From positions 1 through 52,741 of IMG/VR virus record IMGVR_UViG_3300031825_000389: 52,741 nt of DNA. The stretch is one strand, 5' to 3'. How positions within the stretch are numbered: position 1 is the stretch's first letter; each line of letters starts with the position of its first letter. Positions 37,935-45,792 of this stretch are shown here, one piece after another. The notes under the pieces are model-generated. The model searched no databases. It saw only the letters and a list, made by a program, of their open reading frames with translations, and was not told the origin of the DNA. A program made the position numbers and the translations under genes. Origin of the DNA: a virus.

Positions 37935-39772
37935 GCACCCACCAGCGTGAATTCCGGGTCGTCCCAGGGCGAGGTCGCGGGCGGTGGCTCCTGCATGGCC
38001 GTATCCGCCGCGCCGACACCCATCGCCAGCGTCACAATTCCGTCGATGCGCCCTCGCGAACGCTTCTTGTCGAATGCCCGGTTCTTCATGCCGTCCGCGA
38101 TCAGCAACGCGTTCCCGGCGCACCAATAGGTAACGGGCGAGGCCTCCACGACGATCTCACCCTTCAGGATGCGGTCTTCCAGGCGCTCCACCGAGCGCGG
38201 CATGCACAGCTGCCGGTCTTCGAAAATCACGCGCGTGCCCTGCGCATGCGCCACCAGCTTCAGCCCAATGCCCTCTGGCTCGCTCGGCCCCTTGAACCGC
38301 CAAGCCGAGAATCCGATCGTCTCGCACGCCGCCATGAAATCGGCCATGCCGGCCGTGTCGAAGGCGAGAAACTGAACCTCATGCGCGGCGTAGATTTCGG
38401 CCACCTTCGCGGCGACGAAGGTCTTATCGATGGTGGCGCCGGGAACGGCCTCAAGCCACCCCTCATCCACCCATTGCTCATAGGGCGCCTGATCCGCCCT
38501 GCCGCGATCGGCGAGCCCGGCCCGCGTCGTCCAGTACCAGGTCTTGGCGTAGAGCTTGCCGCCCTTCAGCCACACCGCCGTCAAGGCGGTAAGGTCGTTC
38601 TTCTGCGACAGGTCGAGGGACAGCCAGCACGGGCACCCTCGCATGTCGTCGATATCGAACTCACCTTGAACCGCCGCCCACGCCTCCTCGGCGATCCAAA
38701 AGTCGGTCGACCCGATGGGGATCCCGAAATAGAGCCGCTTCACCGACATGGCGGTGGAGAGCAGCACCTTTGCCGTCGCCACCTCGCCACGGATGTTCTC
38801 CACCGGGAAGGTGATGCCCAGCGCGGGGAGAGCCTTCGGCCAGGCCTTTTCGTTCTCGAAGATCGACTCGCGGTCGGCCTTGTCCACCCGGGCGATGAAC
38901 GCGAAGGCCTGATCGTCCTTCACCTCGCCGCGTGCCACCTTCTGGAAAAACTCGCTGAATGCCGTGCCCACCGGCTGGGTGCTCGCTGGCGTGTTCGTGC
39001 CGAGCATCATCAGCGCGTCGCCCGGCATCTTCGCAATGGCGCGCTGCCAGGTCTCGATCGCGTCCGCCGACTTGAACTCGTGGATTTCGTCCGCCGCCAC
39101 CAGCGTCGGCCGGGGGCCTGAGATGGCCTCGCCGTTCGCCAGCGCCTGAAACTTTGAGCTGGTGGCCGGGTGCTCGATCTTCCAGGCGTTGTCGCCCTCG
39201 CCGCGGATCAGCACATCTCCGCGGCTCTCCAGCGTCTCCCGCAGTTCGTCCGGTTCATCATCCTGGCCCGGGATGGCGTGCCGGCACATGGCCACAGCAT
39301 CCGCGAACAGCACGTTCGCTGTGCGGCGGTCCTGCCCGATGGAATAGACCTCCGAGCGCTGGATGCCGTACCAGCCCATCATGTACAAGCCGATGGCCGC
39401 CATGAACGGGCTCTTCGCCTGCCCCTTCCCCGTCTCCAGCCAAGCTCTGCGGAACCGCATGCGCCCGCTATCGAGCCGCCAGCCGAACAGCGACCCGGCG
39501 CAGAATACTTGCCACGGCAGCGGATGAAACGGCTGGCCAGCCTTGGCGCCCGCCGTGATCGGCAGCACCGCCGGCAAGAACCGCAGGACGTGGCCGGCCA
39601 TCTCCGGGCGCCAGTGCAGATCCTTGCCGCTCCGGTCTACGATGTCCTTCAGGTGGCGTTCAGCAGCTGCCGCGACGATCTCCCCGACGACGACTCGCCC
39701 CTCTACCGCGTCCCGGGCCCACCGGGTCGTGGGATCATCGGGCAGCTTTGCCGAGGAATTCGTCCGACGCAC
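37931..39772 (-). CDS. terL: Terminase large subunit
   Basis: This is a protein of about 613 residues; the GTG at 39772, inside terS, is my best start but is uncertain. ATPase motifs are WLETGKGQAKS (Walker A, about 113-121) and LVAADEIHEF (Walker B, 224-229). The nuclease has LSLDLSQKNDLTALTAVW (first Asp), VQFLAFDTAGMADF and SRGRIDGIVTLAMGVGAA (last Asp). The order with P27-type TerS fits cos-packaging HK97-like phages. It translocates and cuts concatemeric DNA. Confidence 0.9.
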   Translation of the reverse strand: MRRTNSSAKLPDDPTTRWARDAVEGRVVVGEIVAAAAERHLKDIVDRSGKDLHWRPEMAGHVLRFLPAVLPITAGAKAGQPFHPLPWQVFCAGSLFGWRLDSGRMRFRRAWLETGKGQAKSPFMAAIGLYMMGWYGIQRSEVYSIGQDRRTANVLFADAVAMCRHAIPGQDDEPDELRETLESRGDVLIRGEGDNAWKIEHPATSSKFQALANGEAISGPRPTLVAADEIHEFKSADAIETWQRAIAKMPGDALMMLGTNTPASTQPVGTAFSEFFQKVARGEVKDDQAFAFIARVDKADRESIFENEKAWPKALPALGITFPVENIRGEVATAKVLLSTAMSVKRLYFGIPIGSTDFWIAEEAWAAVQGEFDIDDMRGCPCWLSLDLSQKNDLTALTAVWLKGGKLYAKTWYWTTRAGLADRGRADQAPYEQWVDEGWLEAVPGATIDKTFVAAKVAEIYAAHEVQFLAFDTAGMADFMAACETIGFSAWRFKGPSEPEGIGLKLVAHAQGTRVIFEDRQLCMPRSVERLEDRILKGEIVVEASPVTYWCAGNALLIADGMKNRAFDKKRSRGRIDGIVTLAMGVGAADTAMQEPPPATSPWDDPEFTLVGA

Positions 39773-40169
39773 GGGCCGCCCTCGCCTTCTTCTCCACCTT
39801 CGCAGCCGCCGCGCGTCGGCGGGGCGCAAGCCCCAACTCCGCCTCAAGGGTCGCGGCGTCCGCCCCCGCTTCGCGCATGGCCGTGAAGTGCGGGTTGAGC
39901 CGGGCAATGGCCTTCGCGTTGCCACGCTTCGGCTTCGTCACTGCCCCCTGGTCCGCCACGATCCGCGACGAGCGGTCATAGATCACGTAGGCGAGCACAA
40001 GGCGCTGGATCGCGTGCCGGTTCGCCGGCGCCAGCAAGCTGCGCTCCCGCATCTCGGTGGTGACGGCCCGCCAGTATTCCGCGGCCGCCTCGATCTCGAT
40101 TTCGTCGGTGAGCAGCATTTGCCAATGCGGCTCGGCGATGATTAGCCCGGTGCCTTCCACGACGTTCAT
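39735..40169 (-). CDS. terS: P27-family terminase small subunit
   Basis: This is a 144-residue protein from ATG 40169. Helices at 20-65 (LLTDEIEIEAAAEYWRAVTTEMRERSLLAPANRHAIQRLVLAYVIYDRSSRIV) and KPKRGNAKAIARLNPHFTAMREAGADAATLEAELGLAPRRRA are typical of P27-type TerS (NP-x3-I, A-x-LGLTP-x-SR). It recognises the packaging site and recruits TerL, whose start lies inside its 3' end. Confidence 0.85.
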   Translation of the reverse strand: MNVVEGTGLIIAEPHWQMLLTDEIEIEAAAEYWRAVTTEMRERSLLAPANRHAIQRLVLAYVIYDRSSRIVADQGAVTKPKRGNAKAIARLNPHFTAMREAGADAATLEAELGLAPRRRAAAAKVEKKARAARASDEFLGKAAR

Positions 40170-40348
40170 GCCAGATCAGAGCTACGCTCTGCCCTCAACT
40201 TTTGGGTCTGTGACTGCTCTCGGTGCGAACGGAGGGACCCCGCCGGTGCTGGGGCCGAGACCCATGGACTTTTTACCCACCCCCACCCCCACGAAGAGGT
40301 CGAAAAATTGCAGAGATAGGCGCCTTCCCTTGCAAGGGAAGCTCACAA
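40170..40348. other. terS-HNH gap with 18-bp perfect palindrome; possible cos region
   Basis: The 179 bp between HNH and terS genes carry no gene. CTTCCCTT-GCAAGGGAAG (40324-40341) is a perfect 18-bp palindrome, and a C-rich stretch ACCCCCACCCCCAC lies at about 40287. Cohesive-end sites of HNH-containing phages usually lie between HNH and terminase genes, so this is the best candidate cos/packaging region; the palindrome may instead be a regulatory or TerS site. Confidence 0.35.
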
Positions 40349-40741
40349 TTATCTTGCGCGGTTCCATGGGTGCTGCGGGTCCCGTGGTCGGCCATCCGCA
40401 TCACAGCCCTTCACGTAGCCGAGGCGCTCCTCGCTCTGCTTGGCCGATGCATGGCAGGAGGCACACAGGGATTGGAAGGGCCCGTTCCAGAACCTCTCCG
40501 GGTCTCCACAATGCGGCGTGACGTGATCGCATTGGGTCGCCGCTGTCACCCTCCCCAGATCATCACACGCCCGGCACAGAGGATGCGTGACGAGCTGGGC
40601 CTTTGCGATCCGGCGCCAGCGTGCCGTCCAGTACCATCGACGCCAGGGCTGGTCCTCGGTGCGGCGCCTGTCGTGGTCTCTATTCGCCTCTCGCCGTGTG
40701 CGTTGGCCCGCAGGGCGATGAAGCGATGGGCGCATGGGCAT
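40349..40741 (-). CDS. HNH endonuclease
   Basis: This is a 130-residue protein from ATG 40741 (TGATG overlap with a small upstream ORF). The basic N-terminus is followed by RWYWTARWRRIAKAQLVTHPLCRACDDLGRVTAATQCDHVTPHCGDPERFWNGPFQSLCASCHASAKQ: C-x2-C, the DHV catalytic His, N and C-x2-CH, an HNH fold with structural zinc. HNH proteins adjacent to terminase assist cos cleavage in several siphophages. It is effectively the first substantial late gene. Confidence 0.85.
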   Translation of the reverse strand: MPMRPSLHRPAGQRTRREANRDHDRRRTEDQPWRRWYWTARWRRIAKAQLVTHPLCRACDDLGRVTAATQCDHVTPHCGDPERFWNGPFQSLCASCHASAKQSEERLGYVKGCDADGRPRDPQHPWNRAR

Positions 40742-40824
40742 CAGGCCTCTGCCGGCACGGGCCCGGACTTCCCGGCCAACAGACGACGGCCGGCCTCTGC
40801 CAGCCACGCACGGAAGCGGGACAT
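40741..40824 (-). CDS. 27-residue leader ORF of the HNH gene
   Basis: From ATG 40824 with AGGA 7 nt upstream: MSRFRAWLAEAGRRLLAGKS, then GPVPAEA and a stop overlapping the HNH start (TGATG). It has a better ribosome site than the HNH gene itself, so it probably couples translation; it may also be a small helical protein in its own right. Confidence 0.5.
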   Translation of the reverse strand: MSRFRAWLAEAGRRLLAGKSGPVPAEA

Positions 40825-40840
40825 GTCGGTTCCTATCATT

Positions 40841-40895
40841 CAAATTGTACATACAATATGATTGACCTTGGCGCGGCAGTCGTATATACAATTTG
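40841..40895. promoter_or_regulatory. Inverted-repeat operator between the HNH and brnTA operons
   Basis: CAAATTGTACATAC (40841-40854) and GTATATACAATTTG (40882-40895) form a 14-bp inverted repeat with one mismatch across 27 bp. TATACAAT beside the brnT start looks like a -10, so the transcript may be almost leaderless. BrnTA systems are autorepressed, and this is the expected operator; it may also influence the divergent late operon. Confidence 0.6.
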
Positions 40896-40897
40896 CC

Positions 40898-41146
40898 ATG
40901 ATCATCACTTGGGACGAACCGAAGCGCCTCGCGAACCTTGCCAAGCACGGCATGGATTTCGCGGACCTCGACCTTGGGTTCTTCCTCTCGTCTCTCGTGA
41001 TCCCGGCGAAGCTGGGCAGGCACATGGCCATCGGCCGGAACGCCAACGGGACGATCGTCGTGGTGTTCGCCACGCTCGGCACCGAAGGCGTCTCGATCAT
41101 CAGCATGCGCCCCGCCAGCGCCAAGGAACGGAGGCTTCTCGGATGA
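40898..41146 (+). CDS. brnT: BrnT-family ribonuclease toxin
   Basis: This is an 82-residue protein from ATG 40898. IITWDEPKRLANLAKHGMDFADLDLGFFLSSLVIPAKLGRHMAIGRNANGTIVVVFATLGTEGVSIISMRPASAKERRLL matches BrnT: WDxxKxxxNxxKHGxxF, then the C-terminal ISxRxAxxxERR, with RelE-like catalytic Arg residues. The family normally cleaves RNA and is blocked by BrnA. The central region departs from the usual RxxxG-x2-DG pattern, so activity is unproven. Confidence 0.8.
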   Translation: MIITWDEPKRLANLAKHGMDFADLDLGFFLSSLVIPAKLGRHMAIGRNANGTIVVVFATLGTEGVSIISMRPASAKERRLLG

Positions 41147-41445
41147 CGAAGCGCAAGGCGAATGAATTCGAGCCCGGGAAGGGCTACACCAAGGCGGATT
41201 GGGACGCAGTGTCCGACAGCCCGGAAATCACTCCCGCCAACATGAAGAAGGCCAAGCCGTTCGCGGACGCCTTCCCTGCCCTCGCCGAAAAGGCTCGACA
41301 GGCACGCGGCCCCCAGAAGACGCCCACCAAGGTGCCCGTCTCCATCCGGCTGAGCCCCGAGGTGGTAGAGCACTTCAAGGCAGGCGGGCCAGGGTGGCAG
41401 GCCAGGATAGATGAAGCGCTGCGCAAGGTGGTGGGCGGTCGGTGA
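41143..41445 (+). CDS. brnA: BrnA-family antitoxin
   Basis: This is a 100-residue protein from ATG 41143, overlapping the toxin stop (ATGA). The N-terminal part wraps the toxin (FEPGKGYTKADWDAVSDSPEITPANMKKAKPFADAFPALAEK), and the C-terminal RHH binds DNA (KVPVSIRLSPEVVEHFKAGGPGWQARIDEALRKVV). The VSIRLSPEVVExFKAxGxGWQxRIxEALRK motif is diagnostic. It presumably represses via the repeats at 40841-40895. Confidence 0.9.
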   Translation: MTKRKANEFEPGKGYTKADWDAVSDSPEITPANMKKAKPFADAFPALAEKARQARGPQKTPTKVPVSIRLSPEVVEHFKAGGPGWQARIDEALRKVVGGR

Positions 41446-41448
41446 AGG

Positions 41449-41673
41449 TCACTTCCGAAGCAGGTCGGCGGTCGGCTCGGCAACGTAATGCTTGCCGTCC
41501 TTGTCGGACTTCCAGGGATCGCCAAACCTAAGAGCGTGCGGCGGCTCGGAACCAAGAGCTAATGCCGCGTTGACGGCGCGGCGCTCCCGGCGATGCTCCG
41601 CCACCTTGAATGGCTTGTCGCTCTCAGCCGTCGTGATGCCGACGATCGGCGTCTTTCTTCGGGACCGGCTCAT
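41449..41673 (-). CDS. Hypothetical protein of a small phage family
   Basis: This is a 74-residue protein from ATG 41673. MSRSRRKTPIVGITTAESDKPFKVAEHRRERRAVNAAL, then PHALRFGDPWKSDKDGKHYV. The MSRSxRKTPIxGxTxAxSxKxxKxxxHRxxRR pattern is common in proteobacterial prophages and plasmids; function unknown. It ends 3 bp from the brnA stop, tail to tail, and begins after the early-operon terminator. Confidence 0.7.
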   Translation of the reverse strand: MSRSRRKTPIVGITTAESDKPFKVAEHRRERRAVNAALALGSEPPHALRFGDPWKSDKDGKHYVAEPTADLLRK

Positions 41674-41710
41674 GATCGCGCACCCTGAACATCAACTCCT
41701 CTGAAACGCA

Positions 41711-41735
41711 AAACCCCCGCCGAAGCGAGGGTTTC
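41711..41735 (-). terminator. Intrinsic terminator of the early leftward operon
   Basis: On the minus strand AACCCTCG, a short CTTCGG-containing loop and CGGGGGTT are followed by TTTGCG. It lies 57 bp beyond the stop of 41792-42031. Confidence 0.7.
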
Positions 41736-41791
41736 AGGTTCAGGGCGCAAATCGCCGAATGACGCGATGAGGCCATATGAAAGGGCCCTTG

Positions 41792-42031
41792 TCAACAATC
41801 GGTTGGCGCGATTTCCCCACGCTCGGCCGCGCGCAAAATCCGGTTCGCGCTCAGATAGCTCCGCGCATACACCCGATTGGAGGCCAACATCTGAGCCGTG
41901 GTGATCGCCACCGTTCCCGTCAGGCTTCGTTCCTCAGCCGTCATTCCGCGGCGCCGAATGAACCGATCCTGCTGCCGGATCTCCAACAGCCGTTGCTGAT
42001 TGGCCTTTTTCGTGTGAGCAATATTGTCCAT
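41792..42031 (-). CDS. Hypothetical protein, last early gene
   Basis: This is a 79-residue protein from ATG 42031, chosen for the AGGAG site 9 nt upstream; an in-frame ATG at 42097 would add 22 residues. The sequence is MDNIAHTKKANQQRLLEIRQQDRFIRRRGMTAEERSLTGTVAITTAQMLASNRVYARSYLSANRILRAAERG, helical and basic. No family is recognised. Confidence 0.6.
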   Translation of the reverse strand: MDNIAHTKKANQQRLLEIRQQDRFIRRRGMTAEERSLTGTVAITTAQMLASNRVYARSYLSANRILRAAERGEIAPTDC

Positions 42032-42108
42032 CGCAATTTCTCCTGCCGCCTCTATGTCCCGCGGCCGAAGGATGGTCAGGGGACATTGGGGCGGCATGAT
42101 GATCGTTC

Positions 42109-43119
42109 CTATTTCACCGCTCCCGGCACGTGCATCAGCTTGTCCACCGCCCGTGCCGGCCGGACCAGATGGTGCACCACCTGCGGCCCTGTGATGCTGA
42201 TCGGCCCATCTCCACCGGTGCCCGTGATCCGGTGGCGGCACCGCCCCTCCGCGATCAGCCCCCAACGGTCCACCAGCTGGTCAAGCGCCTCGATCAACCG
42301 GCCGGTGACATAGCCCTGCGCCCGCTTGTCCTGAAGGTGCGGGTATCGCCTGGCCATGACATCCAGGGTCACGCCCTCGCCCACCACGTCGATCAGCAGT
42401 GCCGCGGCGACGCCCCCGACGCTCCGGTTGGTGGCGGCAAGCTCGCGCGCAGCCTCCAGCATGCTGTCGCTGAAGGCGTCGCCCGCGCCGCCGCCGTCCA
42501 ACTTCTCCTTCAGCGGATCCATGGCACGCAGCGGGCCGAGCTGGGCGCGCTCATAGAGATCCCGGTATCGATCCGCAGCGTCCTTCTGCGCGCCGTCGAT
42601 CCGCTTCCGAGCCGCCATGTGCTCGATCGGGCTCTCCCGCATGTTGCAGGGCACCGAGATGCGTGCGCCGGGCTCCCACGGGTCCGGGACCTCCTTGCGG
42701 CCGCGCTGCACCTTCCCGTCTTCGCCCGCCGCCTTCAGCCCCTTGCGCTGGCGCTTCACCTCATCGAGCTGCTCTCGCTTGCGTTCCGCGCCCCACCGGG
42801 CCTGCACGGCCGGCGCAGCGGCGGCGACACGCTCCGCCAGCTTCACCCCGCCGCGGATGGAGCGCTGCACCGCCTGCTCCCGCTTCAGCGCCTTGGGAAG
42901 GCCCTCGCGCAGGTGCACGAGGCGCCCCTCGGCTGCGGCCAGCCGATCCTTCAGCCGCTCCAGCTTGTCCAGGATGGACACCACCCGATTGTGGTCCCCC
43001 TTGTCCGCAGCGCGCAGCTTGTCCGTTTCGGCGGCGGCGATGGACTTGCGCCAGCGGGCCACCGCGCCCTCGGCGGCGGCGAGGCGGGCCCGGGCGTCCA
43101 GCTTCGGTTTCGTCGTCAT
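42109..43119 (-). CDS. DUF6456-like protein with N-terminal coiled coil
   Basis: This is a 336-residue protein from ATG 43119, overlapping the replication-protein stop (ATGA). Residues 5-90 are a coiled coil (ARLAAAEGAVARWRKSIAAAETDKLRAADKGDHNRVVSILDKLERLKDRLAAAEGRL). Residues 165-320 (SPIEHMAARKRIDGAQKDAADRYRDLYERAQL, later LLIDVVGEGVTLDVMARRYPHLQDKRAQGYVTGRLIEALDQLVDRWGL) resemble the DUF6456 pattern of a helical domain ending in LxxALDxLAxHxGL. It is probably a DNA-binding regulator, in some phages controlling late genes; that role is inference. Confidence 0.6.
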   Translation of the reverse strand: MTTKPKLDARARLAAAEGAVARWRKSIAAAETDKLRAADKGDHNRVVSILDKLERLKDRLAAAEGRLVHLREGLPKALKREQAVQRSIRGGVKLAERVAAAAPAVQARWGAERKREQLDEVKRQRKGLKAAGEDGKVQRGRKEVPDPWEPGARISVPCNMRESPIEHMAARKRIDGAQKDAADRYRDLYERAQLGPLRAMDPLKEKLDGGGAGDAFSDSMLEAARELAATNRSVGGVAAALLIDVVGEGVTLDVMARRYPHLQDKRAQGYVTGRLIEALDQLVDRWGLIAEGRCRHRITGTGGDGPISITGPQVVHHLVRPARAVDKLMHVPGAVK

Positions 43120-44162
43120 GCGGCCTCCGCGCGGCGCTTTTGCCATTCGTCAGTGATGGTTCGGGGGAGCTGGCAGGACGCATCGCCGGGCGGGAAGCCC
43201 CATGCCGTCATGGACCACTTGCCGGCCATCCAAATCTCAAACAGGCTCTCGGGGTCAGGGAAACCGCTTGGCCAGCCAAGGGGACGTGCTGGCGGCCCTC
43301 CGACTGAGGATGGCCCCACCGAGCCAGGCGGCGGGTGGTATCCCTTCCGCTCCGCGATTTGCCGGCACCGGTTGCGCCACGTGGCCGACCAATCGAGCTT
43401 GGCGCCCTTCTCGCTCCCCACCCCGGCCCAGTAATCCACGAACTCCGCGCCATGCCGGGCGATGTCGGCCGCCGGGATGCCCACCGACACGGCGAAAGCT
43501 CGGTCGGTGTCGTCCGGCTTCCAGGCTGGATCGATCCTCGTGGCCCGCTTCTTCGGCTTGGCGGCCCTGGCCGGCGAAGGTGGCTCGGCCCCGACCTCCG
43601 AATCGACCTCTGGCCGCGGGACGGCGTTGCCGTCCTGTCTAACCTCTTTTCTTTCTTCCCTCCTCCATCCTCCATCCTCCATCTGCGGAGGAATTTCCCC
43701 ACCGGTTCCGAACTTGTTCCCCACCGGTTCCCCACTCGTCGGTACCGGGCCTGCATCATCGGCGTTTAGTTCCCCACCGGTTCCGAACTCGTTCCCCACC
43801 GTGGCATCCGTGAGACCGACGTATTTGCGAACCAGTTCCGGCTTGGGGTGGATCGCCTTCGGCTTCTTTGGGCGCTGCCACCGAGTGAAGTTCCGAACCG
43901 CTCCATAGCTGCGACCATCAACCTCGAACCGCATGAGAAACCGGTTATCCACCAGGGCGGCCATAAGCGGATCGATTGAGGCGCTGATGGCCGGCAGAAT
44001 GCGGGCCTTCAGGGTGAGCGGCTTCCATTCGAAGACGCCTTCGTCGTCCGCCTCGGTCCAAATGCCGATCAGGAGCACCGCAGCGAGCGGGGCTTCCACG
44101 GTCAGCACCATGAAGTTCTCATCAGAGAAGAGGCCGGGATGAGCCGAGCGGATGCGCGACAT
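43116..44162 (-). CDS. Phage replication initiation-type protein
   Basis: This is a 348-residue protein from ATG 44162. The N-terminus (MSRIRSAHPGLFSDENFMVLTVEAPLAAVLLIGIWTEADDEGVFEWKPLTLKARILP, then RRFEVDGRSYGAVRNFTRWQRPKKPKAIHP) is the winged-helix part of a replication protein family found upstream of DnaB or DnaC loaders in many phages. A linker with repeated GNEFGTGGE-type words follows (encoded by the iterons 43693-43803), then a DnaD/DnaT-like C-terminus (WSATWRNRCRQIAER). It likely recruits DnaB to the origin, similar in layout to lambda O. Confidence 0.8.
   Translation of the reverse strand: MSRIRSAHPGLFSDENFMVLTVEAPLAAVLLIGIWTEADDEGVFEWKPLTLKARILPAISASIDPLMAALVDNRFLMRFEVDGRSYGAVRNFTRWQRPKKPKAIHPKPELVRKYVGLTDATVGNEFGTGGELNADDAGPVPTSGEPVGNKFGTGGEIPPQMEDGGWRREERKEVRQDGNAVPRPEVDSEVGAEPPSPARAAKPKKRATRIDPAWKPDDTDRAFAVSVGIPAADIARHGAEFVDYWAGVGSEKGAKLDWSATWRNRCRQIAERKGYHPPPGSVGPSSVGGPPARPLGWPSGFPDPESLFEIWMAGKWSMTAWGFPPGDASCQLPRTITDEWQKRRAEAA
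43639..43803. repeat. Iteron-like repeats and polypyrimidine tract inside the replication gene (possible origin)
   Basis: GTTCCCCACC recurs at about 43694, 43716, 43727, 43770 and 43791, and a 32-bp block beginning TTCCCCACCGGTTCCGAACT occurs twice (about 43694 and 43771) with one mismatch. A 40-bp polypyrimidine tract (43639-43679) flanks them. Iterons within the initiator gene are the lambda ori arrangement, so this is a candidate prophage origin. Confidence 0.5.
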
Positions 44163-44164
44163 TG

Positions 44165-45574
44165 CTATCGGTCTCCATAGAGGTTTTGCGCGCTCCGGAT
44201 CGCGGATGCGCCAATGTCGCAGAACAGGTTCACCGAGCACGTCGGCCCGTTGCGGTTCTTCGGGATGACCATTTCAAGCTTGTGGGCGACGGCCTCATGG
44301 GCGATCCGCGCCTCGGGAGCGCCGGCCTTGAACTCGGCCGACTTCTCGATGTAGTGCGCCTCCCGGAAAAGGAACATCACCACGTCAGCATCCGCCTCTA
44401 TGTCCCCGCTTTCCCGAAGGTGGTGCAGGTCAGGCCGCTTGTCCTTCTCCGCCTCTATGCCGCGGTTCAGCTGGGCCAGCAGCATGATGCAGACCTCCTG
44501 ATCCTTCGCGATACCCTTCAGGCCTGCCGTGATCTCGCCGACCTCGTAGGTGCGGTACCCTCGGTATCGATCCGTTGCCTTGATGAACTTCAGGTAGTCG
44601 ATCGCAACGCACCGGAGCACGGCGCCCTTCGCTGCCATCCGGCGCTTGGTGGCGGAGACCTTGGCGGCGATCTCCGCCACCGCCAGCCGGGGGCTGTACT
44701 CGATCTCGAACGGTAGCTTCCGGATGGCGTCGTCCGCCTCCTGGATGCGCCAGAACTGTTCGTCGGACAGATCCTTCCCCTTCCGGATGTCTGAGTGGGT
44801 CAGGGGGAAGCGGGGATCGAAAGCCATGTCGGCAAGGAGGCGCGCCGCAATGGCCTCGCGCGGCAGCTCCAGCGAGAACAGCAGCACGCCGTTTCCCGCC
44901 TTCGCGCTCCGGAGAAGAGAGGAGGTTCCGAATGTCGTCTTGCCCATGCCCGGGCGGGCGGCGATCACCACCAGCTCCCCCGGCCGATAGCCGAGCATCA
45001 CCCGATCGAGGTCGGAATAGCCGGTGGTGGCGCCGGAGGGCTGCGCCTCGCCCATGCGGATGCTGTTCACCTGCAGCAGCATGGCATGGGCGCTGTCTCC
45101 CGCGCTCTCGCGCGTCGCCTTGGCGTCCACAAGCTCGGCCCGCACCTGGTCGATCGCGTCGAAGGCTTCGGCCAGATGCGTGCGGATCTCTCCGTCCGCG
45201 CCGAGCGCGCGCGTCGCCGCTTCCTGGACGGCGCGCAGAGCCCACATGCCCTTGATATCCTCGGCATAGCCCTGAAGCATGACCGTGGGCGCCGCATTGG
45301 CCACCAGCTTCGCCACGTAGGAGCCGAAGGTCTCATTGGCTACAAACGGCGCACCCCATTCCTGCTTCAGGTGCGAGGCGAGCGTCGTCAGGCTGGCAAG
45401 CTCGCCGATATCTCCGCGCGCCTGGATGGCCTCGAAGATGCGGGCATGGGCCGGTTCGAAGAAGTGCTGGGGGAGGATGCTCGAGGATGCGGCGCGGCCG
45501 GCCTGCGGCGTCGCGATCAGCGCCCCAAGGAACTCCTGCTCGATCATGACATTGGAGAAAGCCTCTGCGCTCAT
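44165..45574 (-). CDS. dnaB: DnaB-like replicative helicase
   Basis: This is a 469-residue protein from ATG 45574, overlapping the upstream stop (ATGA). The N-terminal DnaB domain (IEQEFLGALIATP, LPQHFFEPAHARIFEAIQ) is followed by the RecA-like core: TTGYSDLDRVMLGYRPGELVVIAARPGMGKTTFG (Walker A 206-214), CVAIDYLKFI (Walker B) and LHHLRESGDIEADADVVMFLFRE with the arginine finger region. It unwinds the fork for phage replication, presumably loaded by the next gene's product. Confidence 0.9.
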   Translation of the reverse strand: MSAEAFSNVMIEQEFLGALIATPQAGRAASSSILPQHFFEPAHARIFEAIQARGDIGELASLTTLASHLKQEWGAPFVANETFGSYVAKLVANAAPTVMLQGYAEDIKGMWALRAVQEAATRALGADGEIRTHLAEAFDAIDQVRAELVDAKATRESAGDSAHAMLLQVNSIRMGEAQPSGATTGYSDLDRVMLGYRPGELVVIAARPGMGKTTFGTSSLLRSAKAGNGVLLFSLELPREAIAARLLADMAFDPRFPLTHSDIRKGKDLSDEQFWRIQEADDAIRKLPFEIEYSPRLAVAEIAAKVSATKRRMAAKGAVLRCVAIDYLKFIKATDRYRGYRTYEVGEITAGLKGIAKDQEVCIMLLAQLNRGIEAEKDKRPDLHHLRESGDIEADADVVMFLFREAHYIEKSAEFKAGAPEARIAHEAVAHKLEMVIPKNRNGPTCSVNLFCDIGASAIRSAQNLYGDR

Positions 45575-45792
45575 CCGCGAGCGCCTCCGCGCCCGTGCAA
45601 TACGCCGATCTTCGCGGATTGCTCCTGCGTCATGAACAGATCGAGCCAAGCGCGCCACGCGCGGCCGGCGAGAATACCGTCCTCCTGCTTCAGCGAGCGC
45701 TGGGCCTTCGCCGCCGCCTGCCGATAGGCTTCCCACCGCGCATCGATCTGGGCATCGCGGTGCTCCGCGAGGGACACGACCTTGTCGCTCAT
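45571..45792 (-). CDS. Small hypothetical helical protein
   Basis: This is a 73-residue protein from ATG 45792 (ATGA overlap on both sides). MSDKVVSLAEHRDAQIDARWEAYRQAAAKAQRSLKQEDGILAGRAWRAWLDLFMTQ: one charged helix, then a hydrophobic helix. The VVSLAEHR start resembles many small phage and rhizobial proteins of unknown function. Operon position suggests a replication accessory. Confidence 0.6.
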   Translation of the reverse strand: MSDKVVSLAEHRDAQIDARWEAYRQAAAKAQRSLKQEDGILAGRAWRAWLDLFMTQEQSAKIGVLHGRGGARG

